Source of the DNA: an uncultured Mobiluncus sp. | GTDB lineage: Bacteria; Actinomycetota; Actinomycetes; Actinomycetales; Actinomycetaceae | Assembly: GCF_947087965.1 (NCBI RefSeq) | Contig: NZ_CAMUES010000001.1 | Span: 124,001-188,000 of the forward strand | DNA: 64,000 bases | Direction of reading: 5' to 3' | Part shown: piece after piece, positions 9,852-18,348 of the stretch | Layout: every line of letters starts with the position of its first letter | How positions within the stretch are numbered: position 1 is the first letter of the stretch | The notes under the pieces: model-generated | Seen by the model: only the letters and a program-made list of their open reading frames with translations | Databases searched by the model: none | Told to the model about the DNA's origin: nothing | Program-made: the position numbers and the translations under genes

Positions 9852-10742
9852 ATGACTATTGAAGCCCAGACACAGTCTGAGCCGTCGATGTCAGCGCTGC
9901 CGGACTATCTGCAACCGGAGCGCACCCTGGTGATGGGGATTTTGAACGTGACCCCGAATTCCTTTTCAGACGGAGGACAATGGCTTGATTCGAGTCAGGC
10001 GGTGGCTCACGGTTTGGAAATGGTGGCACAGGGGGCTGACCTCATTGACGTGGGGGGTGAATCGACCGCGCCGGGTCGCAAGCCCGTAGCAGTCGAGGAA
10101 GAAATTGCCCGTATCCTACCGGTCATTGAGCGGTTGGTCGCGGCCGGGGTGACTGTCTCGGTGGATACCCTGCACGCAAAAACTGCTCAGGCGGCCGCGG
10201 CGGCAGGAGCCAGCATCATCAACGATGTTTCAGGTGGTATCGTTGACGAATCGATGTTTGCCGTTATCGCTGGGCTACAGCTTCGCTACCCACAGCTGAG
10301 CTATATTTGCCAGCATTGGCGGGGTAGCCCGGAGGTAGCCAACCAGTTGGCGGTTTATGACAATGTTGCGGTGGAAACCTGGAATGAGGTAGAGCGTCGA
10401 CTGGAGCTGATGCGCCATAGCGGCATTGATATGCGTCGGGTCATTATCGATCCTGGCCTGGGGTTTTCCAAGGTAGGCGAGCAGGATTGGGACGTGTTGG
10501 CTAACCTTGACGTGTTTTTACACCGCGGCTACCCGGTGCTTCTCGGCCCGTCAAGAAAGCGATATTTAGCGGATTTGGAAACGACGGCGAGTGACCGCCA
10601 TCCTCGCGACGATGCCACCGCGGCAGTTTCCATGTTTTGCGCGCTTCACAAGGTTTGGGCGGTGCGCGTACACAACGTAGCCCCGGTAGCGGTGGCTGTC
10701 CGGGCCGTGGCTCTCCTCGATGCCCACCATCATCCCTGTTGA
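9852..10742 (+). CDS. folP: Dihydropteroate synthase
   Basis: Condenses 6-hydroxymethyl-dihydropterin pyrophosphate with p-aminobenzoate; target of sulfonamides. Signature blocks are MGILNVTPNSFSDGG, GADLIDVGGESTAPGR, IINDVSGG, DPGLGFSK and GPSRKRYL. It has 296 residues, including about 25 extra at the N-terminus; a shorter start at the internal Met (MSALPDYL) is possible. ATG 9852 has GGAAAGAGG 8-16 bases upstream. It sits 71 bases after folE and 15 before folB-folK. Confidence 0.97.
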   Translation: MTIEAQTQSEPSMSALPDYLQPERTLVMGILNVTPNSFSDGGQWLDSSQAVAHGLEMVAQGADLIDVGGESTAPGRKPVAVEEEIARILPVIERLVAAGVTVSVDTLHAKTAQAAAAAGASIINDVSGGIVDESMFAVIAGLQLRYPQLSYICQHWRGSPEVANQLAVYDNVAVETWNEVERRLELMRHSGIDMRRVIIDPGLGFSKVGEQDWDVLANLDVFLHRGYPVLLGPSRKRYLADLETTASDRHPRDDATAAVSMFCALHKVWAVRVHNVAPVAVAVRAVALLDAHHHPC

Positions 10743-10757
10743 GAGGCGGTTTTAAAG

Positions 10758-12056
10758 ATGACTTTACATGATGCATCCATGTCGAATTCTCTAGGGGGAA
10801 TCTCCGGGCGCTCTGTTGACGTGGTTGACCGTTTGGACGGGCTGGATTCCATCACGCTGCGCGGGATTTTCGCGCGGGGCATTCACGGAGTTTTGGAATC
10901 TGAGCATCATGCCCCCCAGGATTTCTCGGTCGACCTCACCCTGTGGTTCGATTCGCGGCGGGCTGCCAGCTCGGACGATGTGGCCCACACCGTGGATTAC
11001 TCGGTCGTGGCTGAAAAAATTGTCGCGGTCATTGAAGGGAAAAGCGCCTCCCTGATTGAACGTCTGGCTACTCACATTGCCATGTCTGTATTGGAGGACT
11101 CGCTCATTGCGGCGGTCCAGGTCACCTTACATAAGCCTCATGCCTGCATGGACGTGCAATTCGAAGATGTGGCGATAAGCATTTTGCGCACGCGGGAGGA
11201 TTTTGCAGCCCACCTAGCTGATTTTCCAGCCAATCTGACCTTGCGTCCCGAACAAGCTCGCCCCGCAGTTTTGGCTTTGGGGGCAAATCTGGGCAATCCG
11301 CTGGGAACCTTGCGAGAGGTAGTGGCCGCCCTGCAGTCAGCCCCGGAGTTTGAACGGGTGGAAGTCTCGCCCTTGGCTCGGACCCGTCCGGTGCTGCAGC
11401 CCGGCGCCGCCCCGCAACCTGATTATTACAACGCGGTCGTGCGAGTGTGGTCGCGTCTGTCCGCGGCCGAGTTGTTGGATTTGGCGCATCATCTGGAGGA
11501 TACTCACGGGCGGGAACGTCCCTATCATTGGGCAGCGCGTACTTTAGACGTTGACGTGATTGACGTTGAAGGGGTAACTTCAGAGGACTCACGCCTGGTC
11601 TTGCCTCACCCGCGAGCTGCTACTCGAGCGTTTGTCCTGGTGCCCTGGTCCCGGCTCGACCCGCACGCGACGCTGGAGGGTCGCTCCGTCTCCAAGCTCG
11701 CGGCTTGGGCACAAGACGCTAACGGAATCGTTAATCTGTGGACGGACTGGCTGGCGACCGACCCGGAACCGGAACAGACCGCACCGAACCTCCCTTCTGT
11801 ACCCGTTTCCCCGGCCGCCCCCGACGATTCCCCGCTGGCTGAGACACAGGTCGGGGACTACGATGCTTTCGGTCTGCCGTCTTGGCAAGCTGCCCTGCCC
11901 CAAGCGGAGGCGCGGCCGCGCGTGGTCGACAACGACACCGAAATCGACATTATCCGTCAAGATTACAGCCCATCCGCCGGGGATTCTCCCTCCTCCTCCT
12001 CTCAGTCCGAGCTGCCGGCTCCACAGTGGCAGCGTGTCAGGACGCGGCGGCACTGA
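10758..12056 (+). CDS. folBK: Fused dihydroneopterin aldolase / HPPK (FolB-FolK)
   Basis: Bifunctional folate enzyme of 432 residues. Residues about 28-145 are a FolB domain (ITLRGIFARGIHGVLESE, then VDYSVVAEKI, LIERLATHIA and VTLHKPHA), which cleaves dihydroneopterin to 6-hydroxymethyl-dihydropterin. Residues about 165-325 are FolK, which pyrophosphorylates that product (ALGANLGNPLGTLR, YYNAVVRV, RPYHWAARTLDVDVI, LPHPRAATRAFVLVPW). About 100 residues of Pro/Asp/Ser-rich tail follow with no recognised domain. The fusion channels consecutive steps. The stop overlaps the next start (TGATG). Confidence 0.95.
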   Translation: MTLHDASMSNSLGGISGRSVDVVDRLDGLDSITLRGIFARGIHGVLESEHHAPQDFSVDLTLWFDSRRAASSDDVAHTVDYSVVAEKIVAVIEGKSASLIERLATHIAMSVLEDSLIAAVQVTLHKPHACMDVQFEDVAISILRTREDFAAHLADFPANLTLRPEQARPAVLALGANLGNPLGTLREVVAALQSAPEFERVEVSPLARTRPVLQPGAAPQPDYYNAVVRVWSRLSAAELLDLAHHLEDTHGRERPYHWAARTLDVDVIDVEGVTSEDSRLVLPHPRAATRAFVLVPWSRLDPHATLEGRSVSKLAAWAQDANGIVNLWTDWLATDPEPEQTAPNLPSVPVSPAAPDDSPLAETQVGDYDAFGLPSWQAALPQAEARPRVVDNDTEIDIIRQDYSPSAGDSPSSSSQSELPAPQWQRVRTRRH

Positions 12057-12538
12057 TGAGCCACACGAAACCCATCGTTCTGGTGCTCTTGACCTTGGTG
12101 GTGGGAGCCCTCAGCGCCTCGTTGCTGAACTTCATGTACAACCAAGGCGCCTCGTTGCCGCGTGACGGTGTGGAGTTTGGCTTGGTCGCCCTGATTGTTT
12201 CCCTCTTGAGTGCCTGGTTGGCGGCGCACGTGCAGAGACTTAAGAAGCGTCAGGCGACCTGGATGAGCGCGGTGGGGGCCGCTCGGGTGGCGGCGCTGTC
12301 TCTCGCTCTGTCGCACACCGGTGCTATTTTCTTGGGCTATTTTGGGGCACAGACCATCTTTATCCTGGTAAACCTGGGAAACGATGCTCTGGCAGAGACA
12401 TTATGGAAAAAGATTGTGGCGGTTATCGGCGCGGTATTGATGGTGGTAACCGGGCTGGTCATCGAAAAAGTCTGCACCATTGACCCGGAGGACCCGAATT
12501 CTCAATCCTCGTCCGGAGCCACCCCGGAAGCAGCTTAG
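12056..12538 (+). CDS. DUF3180 membrane protein
   Basis: Small integral membrane protein of 160 residues and unknown function. Four hydrophobic segments are visible (about 5-22, 38-56, 78-103 and 118-138) with a short acidic/Ser-rich tail. DUF3180 proteins characteristically follow folK in actinobacteria, which supports the call. The start at 12056 is set by the TGATG overlap with folB-folK; the frame is open further upstream only inside that gene. Confidence 0.8.
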   Translation: MSHTKPIVLVLLTLVVGALSASLLNFMYNQGASLPRDGVEFGLVALIVSLLSAWLAAHVQRLKKRQATWMSAVGAARVAALSLALSHTGAIFLGYFGAQTIFILVNLGNDALAETLWKKIVAVIGAVLMVVTGLVIEKVCTIDPEDPNSQSSSGATPEAA

Positions 12539-12575
12539 ATAGGTGGGGCAAAGGCCTCTCAAACCGGCGCTGGCA

Positions 12576-13085
12576 TCAGTTTGTTTGCGCGTCGTCAACC
12601 AAGTAGCCCGCAGCGAACAGCAGGGAAATCGGGATAGCTTGACGGGTATGAGCCAGTTTCACCCCGGACTTACGGCGACGCTCGCCACGGCGGAACAACC
12701 AGAACTCAAGCCAAATACTGCAACCCAGTAATACCGTTCCGAAAGCTCCCAGAAGTATCAGCACGCGCCAATCCAGGTTTTTCGGATCAAACTTCACGTT
12801 GTCGCTGGTCATTTCCCACGCCTCTTGATCGGGACTTTCCGAGGCGATGTCATCGCGTACCGCGGTGACAGTATCTCGTGCCACCAAAGCGGTCAAAGCC
12901 GTCAAAGCGGGGATAATACCCAGGCGCACCAAGGCTCTCGGTTTCTTTTTCGTGAATAAATCCGGGGAGGCGTACCAGGCAAAGGTCAGCAGGGAACCGA
13001 TGCCGGTGATAACGAGTTGGCGGGGGGTAACGATCTGACCATGTGAACCCCCGCCGGAGGACTCGTGCCTTGTGGACGCGCTCAT
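12576..13085 (-). CDS. Hypothetical four-segment membrane protein
   Basis: I do not recognise this family. The 169-residue protein starts MSASTRHES and has hydrophobic stretches near 24-42, 52-72, 113-133 and 150-163, with a polar loop around DIASESPDQEAWEMTSD and an Arg/Lys cluster (FRRGERRRKS) near 135-145. The start at 13085 is chosen because AAGGAG lies 5-10 bases upstream. It converges with the DUF3180 gene (37-base gap) and is divergent from the next gene. Function unknown. Confidence 0.75.
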   Translation of the reverse strand: MSASTRHESSGGGSHGQIVTPRQLVITGIGSLLTFAWYASPDLFTKKKPRALVRLGIIPALTALTALVARDTVTAVRDDIASESPDQEAWEMTSDNVKFDPKNLDWRVLILLGAFGTVLLGCSIWLEFWLFRRGERRRKSGVKLAHTRQAIPISLLFAAGYLVDDAQTN

Positions 13086-13169
13086 GAAAACTCCTTCGTT
13101 TTGACAAAATTCTAACAACTAACGGCGTGGACTTTCGGGTTTTGCGTTTCTAAGCCGTAACTTAGGAGC

Positions 13170-13982
13170 ATGGTGGACACTGGCACAGATAAACAACGCG
13201 CGGCGAAACAGTCGCGCTCTCCAGTGTCCCCAAACGGTAGGAAATCCGGAACCACCACAACGCGTAAATCACCGTCCAGGACCACCGGAAAAACGCCCAA
13301 AAACCAGGGAAAGCCGCGTCCGCCAAAGTACACTGAGGCCCAAATTCGGCGCAACCGCCTGATTGCCCTGGCGATTGTAATTCTGGCAATCGTGGGAATG
13401 GTGTTAGCGATTCGTGAGGTCGCGGCCGCATTTACCCGTTGGCAAACCGCCCAAGCGGCCGAGGCTAAGGCTTATCAGCTGCGGATGGAAGAACGCACTT
13501 TTCCCCCGCCGAAGCCCTGCCCGGACAACTCCCTGGAGATTGCACTAACTCATCCCAGCGCCGTGATTAATGTCGGGGCTGGGGACCAAGCTGAAATGAC
13601 TGTGCACAACACCGGTAAAACCGCCTGCACCGTGATGATTGACCCCGCGAAGGTAGGGATGCAAATCATTTCGGGCAACCAAATCATTTTCAACTCGACT
13701 AGCTGCCAACCCACGGATGCCCCGACCCAGCAACTGTTGCTGGACCGCGGCATGACTTGGAAACAAACTCTGAACTGGGACGGTCTGGTGCATAACGCGG
13801 ATTGTTCGCCAGCCAGTAACGTCGCAACTGCCGGTACCTATCGCCTCAACGCGGTGTGGAATGGAGCCGTTACTGGACCAGAAACCGTCTTTGCTCTGCA
13901 GAATCCGCCTCCCGATCCAACCCCCGCGCCGGAAAATCAGCCGGAAACCAGTAACGAAAACCCCGCGAAAACAGTAGGATAA
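13170..13982 (+). CDS. Membrane-anchored hypothetical protein, DUF4232-like
   Basis: 270 residues. A very basic, Ser/Thr/Lys/Pro-rich cytoplasmic N-terminus (about 1-60) precedes one transmembrane helix (about 63-83, LIALAIVILAIVGMVLAI). The extracytoplasmic domain has conserved-looking cysteines (CPDNSLEI, KTACTVMI, TSCQP, NADCSP), suggesting a disulfide-bonded beta domain like those seen in actinobacterial secreted proteins; a Pro/Asn/Glu-rich tail ends it. The start may be ATG 13170 or GTG 13173, since AGGAG ends at 13168. It lies 4 bases before disA, so it may share its transcript. Function unknown. Confidence 0.75.
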   Translation: MVDTGTDKQRAAKQSRSPVSPNGRKSGTTTTRKSPSRTTGKTPKNQGKPRPPKYTEAQIRRNRLIALAIVILAIVGMVLAIREVAAAFTRWQTAQAAEAKAYQLRMEERTFPPPKPCPDNSLEIALTHPSAVINVGAGDQAEMTVHNTGKTACTVMIDPAKVGMQIISGNQIIFNSTSCQPTDAPTQQLLLDRGMTWKQTLNWDGLVHNADCSPASNVATAGTYRLNAVWNGAVTGPETVFALQNPPPDPTPAPENQPETSNENPAKTVG

Positions 13983-13986
13983 AACC

Positions 13987-15060
13987 ATGAACGACGCGCA
14001 GAGATTCCGGGAAGTGATTACCATGTTGGCTCCGGGCACCGAGCTGCGCGACGGACTCGATCGGGTCATCCGGGCTCATGCCGGCGCCCTGGTGGTTTTG
14101 GGCTACGAGGACCACATCAGAAGGATTTGTTCGGACGGCTTTGAGTTCGATATTGATTTTTCGGCTACGCGGCTGCGGGAACTGTGCAAAATGGATGGTG
14201 CAGTCATTATCGACCCAAATAAATGGCGGATTCGCCGCGCAAACGTCCAGCTGCTTCCAGACCCTTCCATACCCACGACTGAATCCGGGATGCGCCATCG
14301 TACGGCGCACCGTGTCGCGGTGCAAAGCGGCAACCCGGTCATTGCTGTATCGCATTCCCTCCGGGCCATTTCGCTGTATCTGGGCAATAAACGCTACGTC
14401 TTGGAAGACCCGGAAACCCTGCTGACTCGTGCGTCTTTGGCGATTGATACCTTGGAAAAATATCGGATTCGTTTGAATGAAGTCTCTGACTTGTTGACCG
14501 CCATGGAAATCGATGACATGGTTACTGCTCGTGACGTGGCGCTGGTGGTGCAACGTCAAGAAATGGTGCGCCGGGTCGGACATGAAGTTTCCGATATGCT
14601 CATTCAGCTGGGTGAACACGGGCGTTTGCTGAAAATGCAGCAATCCGAGCTGATGCGCGGCTTCGCGGTGAACCGTTCCCTGTTGATTCGTGACTACATC
14701 CCCGATGAATATTCAGAGGAAAAAATCGTGAATCGACTGGGTGAACTGGACGATGCGGAACTGTTGGATTTGAGCCTGGTGGCCCGCATTATCGGGGTGA
14801 ACGGGATGGGTTCGGAAATCCTCGAGATTCCTTTGAGCGCCCGCGGTTTGCGGATGCTGGCGCGGATTCCGCGTCTTCCCGCCCATATCGTCGAGGCGAT
14901 TACGCGCCGGTGGGGGACCTTGTCCGAGCTACTGGAGGTCTCCACCGAAGAACTGATGGAAATCGATGGAGTAGGACCGGGGCGCGCCCAAATTATTCAC
15001 GACAGTCTGGAACAAGTCGTGGAAAACTCGGCTTTGGAACGAATCACCTCGCACTCCTAA
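13987..15060 (+). CDS. disA: Diadenylate cyclase DisA
   Basis: DNA-scanning protein that makes cyclic di-AMP from two ATP and senses branched DNA. The 357 residues include an N-terminal DAC domain with the catalytic MDGAVII (DGA) and MRHRTAHR (RHR) motifs, a central helical spine, and a C-terminal helix-hairpin-helix DNA-binding region (MEIDGVGPGRAQIIHDSLE). Length is as expected for the family. This implies cyclic di-AMP signalling in the organism. Confidence 0.96.
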   Translation: MNDAQRFREVITMLAPGTELRDGLDRVIRAHAGALVVLGYEDHIRRICSDGFEFDIDFSATRLRELCKMDGAVIIDPNKWRIRRANVQLLPDPSIPTTESGMRHRTAHRVAVQSGNPVIAVSHSLRAISLYLGNKRYVLEDPETLLTRASLAIDTLEKYRIRLNEVSDLLTAMEIDDMVTARDVALVVQRQEMVRRVGHEVSDMLIQLGEHGRLLKMQQSELMRGFAVNRSLLIRDYIPDEYSEEKIVNRLGELDDAELLDLSLVARIIGVNGMGSEILEIPLSARGLRMLARIPRLPAHIVEAITRRWGTLSELLEVSTEELMEIDGVGPGRAQIIHDSLEQVVENSALERITSHS

Positions 15061-15084
15061 ACCCGCCTCGGCGACGGAATGTCG

Positions 15085-16053
15085 CTAGAGTTCTTCCGGA
15101 CGATTTTTCCGACGAATTCGCTTCACGAGGGCGCGAACCCCCCAAACCGTTACGGTCACCAGGGCGCCGAGGCCCAAGCCCAGCAACATAGCTAAGAGGG
15201 TTTCCGTAAGCCAAGCACCTGCCGTGCTCGCCACCGGCAAAGAACTCGCTACCGCCTGACCACAAGCCTGCATGAATCCAAATATGAGAGGCAACCCCAC
15301 TTCAGCTAGTCCGCTAAAGAACAGATGTCCTCCCACCCACAACATCGCCGCGACCCCGACTGTGGACAGAACCTTGAGGACAGCGGGCATCAGGCGAATC
15401 AGCATCAGTCCGATGACCTGGGAGACTTTGTGATGAGTGCGGCTTAATACCAAGCCCACGTCATCCATCTTTACCAGTAGCGCAACCACTCCATAGACCA
15501 GCGCTGTAATCAGGATAGCCACCACAATCAGGGCCCCGATTTGCGTTGCCAGGCTCTGTGTGCGGACCTCATTTAGGGCCACCACCATAATCTCGGTGGA
15601 CAAGATGAGGTCCGTGCGGGTGGCGCCCCGGACGATGCGTTTTTCTTCCTCCGCGGCGTTAGTTGAGGTTGGGGTGTTGTCGACAACACCAGTCTGGTGG
15701 TGGAAAATCTGGCCCAAAATTTTTTCGGCGCCTTCAAAACATAAATATGTCCCTCCTACCATCAAGATGGGGGTGAGGGCAGCGGGCAGCAAATAATTCA
15801 ACAGCAGCGCAACCACCAGGATTCCGGCTTTATTAATAATCGAGCCGCGGGCAATCTTGGCGATGACCGGAAGTTCTCGTTTCGGGGCTATCCTCGCTAC
15901 ATACTGCGGGGTGACGGCAGTATCGTCAATCACGACCCCAACGGCCTTGCCGCTGGCCCGGGCCGCTACCCCCGTCACGTCGTCAAGTGAAGTGGCTGCG
16001 GCTTTCGCCAGAGCCGCCACGTCATCCAGTAGCGTCAACAACCCAGCTGACAA
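15085..16053 (-). CDS. DUF808 (YedI-like) inner membrane protein
   Basis: 322-residue polytopic membrane protein. The N-terminus MSAGLLTLLDDVAALAKAA with DDVTGVAARASGKAVGVVIDD is diagnostic of the DUF808/YedI family. Many hydrophobic helices follow, and a basic C-terminus (VKRIRRKNRPEEL). The start is TTG at 16053, chosen because GGGGAGGT lies about 6 bases upstream. No biochemical role is established. It is convergent with disA. Confidence 0.85.
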   Translation of the reverse strand: MSAGLLTLLDDVAALAKAAATSLDDVTGVAARASGKAVGVVIDDTAVTPQYVARIAPKRELPVIAKIARGSIINKAGILVVALLLNYLLPAALTPILMVGGTYLCFEGAEKILGQIFHHQTGVVDNTPTSTNAAEEEKRIVRGATRTDLILSTEIMVVALNEVRTQSLATQIGALIVVAILITALVYGVVALLVKMDDVGLVLSRTHHKVSQVIGLMLIRLMPAVLKVLSTVGVAAMLWVGGHLFFSGLAEVGLPLIFGFMQACGQAVASSLPVASTAGAWLTETLLAMLLGLGLGALVTVTVWGVRALVKRIRRKNRPEEL

Positions 16054-16150
16054 TATTTACCTCCCCAAATCGGTTTTCAGTCTAAACGTCTTCCCGCCAG
16101 ACTCGCGACCGGTGCAATCATTACCTGCCGAGTTACTCCGGTTCACCAGC

Positions 16151-17110
16151 TCATTTCTGGGGCAAATCCGGGCTTTCAGGGTGGCGGCGCATTTGTAGCA
16201 CGATTAGTGTCGTGGCGACCAAGCAAACGATGGCGGTCAGGAAAGAACCTTCCACCCCGACGCTGCCGCCGGTAATCCACTCGGGGCCTACGAAAGTCCC
16301 TTGTAAGAGCCCGCGTTGTTCCCCGGTACCGGACACGATTGACCCCCAAAAAGAGCCCTGCATCGCGTTCCATCCAAAGTGCAGCCCGATAGGAAACCAC
16401 AGCCGGTGTTTCCACAGGTAGGCCGCTCCCAGCAACGGTCCACCGCTGAGGGCCAGGGCGACGACACCCATTCCCGTCATGCCGGGATTCATCAGGTGTA
16501 GCCCTCCGAACACTACGGTGGACATGGTGATGGCCCACACCGGCCCCCAGGCTCGGTCAAAGAGCCGCACCATTACCCCGCGGAACAGCAGTTCTTCCCA
16601 CACGCAAGACATGAGACCCATAGCTAGGCCCAGACCCACGCCGGGCTCGATACTGACCCGGGCCAGTTGCCAGTGCCCGCTGGCCCACAAGATCAGCATC
16701 GGCAGGCTCACCAGCCCCGCCCCCACAGCGATTCCCGCCAGGGTTTCGGGCAATGCTGGTTTGACCGCGAGCTCCGACACTCGACGTTTCGCAAACAATC
16801 TCACCAGGAAGCGGTACACGGCAATCTCTGCGATGCACAGAATCAGACCGCAAAACCCTAGAGCTAGAGGCGCGTCAAAAATTCCCTGGGGAGAGTTGCC
16901 GGTGCCCGCCACGGCATCGTAGATATTCAATGCTAAGCCGGTAACCACCAGGTAGACCCCAATCAGCGCCAGGGGCAGCAAAGTCACTTGCATCCACACG
17001 CCCTTTTCCCCGGCCAAGCGTGCTTTGGCGGTACTTGCGGCTACCAGGGGATTGTCCGCGGCGTGTTCATTAGGCTCGGTCGGTTGAGGTTCTGGGAGCA
17101 TCTGGTTCAT
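16151..17110 (-). CDS. CPBP-family intramembrane metalloprotease
   Basis: Polytopic protein of 319 residues with the CPBP (Abi/Rce1-like) glutamic intramembrane protease motifs: CVWEELLFRGVMVRLF (EExxxR), FGGLHLMNP and GLHFGWNAMQG. About eight hydrophobic segments are visible. Family members process prenylated or secreted peptides or contribute to bacteriocin self-protection; no specific substrate is implied here. The start ATG at 17110 has only a weak ribosome binding site; ATG 17101 is an alternative. Confidence 0.85.
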   Translation of the reverse strand: MNQMLPEPQPTEPNEHAADNPLVAASTAKARLAGEKGVWMQVTLLPLALIGVYLVVTGLALNIYDAVAGTGNSPQGIFDAPLALGFCGLILCIAEIAVYRFLVRLFAKRRVSELAVKPALPETLAGIAVGAGLVSLPMLILWASGHWQLARVSIEPGVGLGLAMGLMSCVWEELLFRGVMVRLFDRAWGPVWAITMSTVVFGGLHLMNPGMTGMGVVALALSGGPLLGAAYLWKHRLWFPIGLHFGWNAMQGSFWGSIVSGTGEQRGLLQGTFVGPEWITGGSVGVEGSFLTAIVCLVATTLIVLQMRRHPESPDLPQK

Positions 17111-17156
17111 ATTTTCATTTTACTGCAGCCAGATTTGGTCCGCCTCACGACCGGTT

Positions 17157-17185
17157 TTGTCGCGGCTGCGCTGTTTTGGTATGAT
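17157..17185 (+). promoter_or_regulatory. Strong promoter of the str operon
   Basis: TTGTCG (17157-17162), a 17-base spacer and TATGAT (17180-17185). It lies 215 bases before rpsL in a 290-base non-coding region, giving a long leader. Confidence 0.7.
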
Positions 17186-17400
17186 TGCTCTTTGGTGTCT
17201 GTTTTTAGTCACCCAGAGTCGCGCGAAGAAACTCGCGCGAACAGCGGGCTCGCTCCGTTCGAGCTCCGGACGCAACCTAAAATGCCGTTCTTGAACCAAG
17301 GACCCAAAGGAAGGCGGACCGGCCCCCGGACGGTACAGCTATGTCCGCGGGGCGGCTACAAAGCCTTAGATTCCAGACAAATTCAAGAAACGGAGTTACT

Positions 17401-17775
17401 GTGCCTACCATTGAACAACTCGTCCACCAAGGACGTACCAGCAAGCGCACGAAGTCCAAGACCCCGGCCTTGGCAGGCTCTCCGCAGCGTCGTGGCGTGT
17501 GCACTCGTGTGTACACCACCACCCCGAAGAAGCCGAACTCGGCTCTGCGTAAAGTCGCTCGTGTGCGTCTTTCTTCCGGCATCGAAGTCAGCGCCTACAT
17601 TCCCGGCGTTGGCCACAACCTTCAAGAACACTCCATCGTGCTGGTGCGCGGTGGCCGTGTGAAGGACCTTCCGGGTGTGCGCTACCACATCGTGCGCGGC
17701 GCTCTTGACACCCAAGGTGTGCGCGACCGTAAACAGGGTCGTTCCAAGTACGGTGCGAAGAAGGAGAAGAAGTAA
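17401..17775 (+). CDS. rpsL: 30S ribosomal protein S12
   Basis: Decoding-centre protein, 124 residues, starting MPTIEQLVHQGR at the GTG at 17401 behind GGAG. The frame is open further upstream but the family N-terminus fixes the start. TTPKKPNSALRKVARV and KDLPGVRYHIVRG, the regions where streptomycin resistance changes arise, are of normal sequence, with Lys in the TPKKPNS site. First gene of the rpsL-rpsG-fusA-tuf order. Confidence 0.98.
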   Translation: MPTIEQLVHQGRTSKRTKSKTPALAGSPQRRGVCTRVYTTTPKKPNSALRKVARVRLSSGIEVSAYIPGVGHNLQEHSIVLVRGGRVKDLPGVRYHIVRGALDTQGVRDRKQGRSKYGAKKEKK

Positions 17776-17777
17776 GA

Positions 17778-18248
17778 ATGCCTCGTAAAGGACCGGCGCC
17801 TAAGCGCCCACTCATTGCAGACCCGGTGTACAACTCTCCGCTGGTCACCCAGCTCGTTAATCGCGTCCTGTTGGACGGTAAAAAGTCCGTGGCTCAGAGC
17901 ATCGTCTATGGTGCGCTGGAAGGCGTAGCTCACAAGACCGAGCAGGACCCCATCGTGGTACTCAAGCGCGCCATGGAAAACATTCGCCCGCATCTGGAGG
18001 TTCGTTCCCGTCGTGTCGGTGGGGCAACTTACCAGGTTCCGGTGGAAGTCAAAGCCTCTCGCGCGACCACTCTGGCGTTGCGTTGGCTGGTGGATTTCTC
18101 CCGTCAGCGTCGGGAAAAGACCATGACCGAACGACTCATGAACGAAATCTTGGATGCTTCCAACGGCTTGGGTGCCGCGGTGAAGCGCCGTGAGGACGTT
18201 CACAAGATGGCTGAAGCTAACCGCGCCTTTGCCCACTACCGCTGGTAG
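17778..18248 (+). CDS. rpsG: 30S ribosomal protein S7
   Basis: 156 residues, standard length; binds the 3' domain of 16S rRNA and initiates assembly of the 30S head. It starts MPRKGPAPKRPLIADPVYNSPLVTQ, then VGGATYQVPVEV and a C-terminal HKMAEANRAFAHYRW. It lies two bases behind rpsL, with its ribosome binding site inside the rpsL tail. Confidence 0.98.
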   Translation: MPRKGPAPKRPLIADPVYNSPLVTQLVNRVLLDGKKSVAQSIVYGALEGVAHKTEQDPIVVLKRAMENIRPHLEVRSRRVGGATYQVPVEVKASRATTLALRWLVDFSRQRREKTMTERLMNEILDASNGLGAAVKRREDVHKMAEANRAFAHYRW

Positions 18249-18348
18249 TCGCCGGGCAGTCGCTCCTGTAAGCTCCGGATGTAAACCCGCACCGAGTGAC
18301 TTACTAGAATTATTAAGAAATAACAAACACTAACGAAGGGACACGCCC

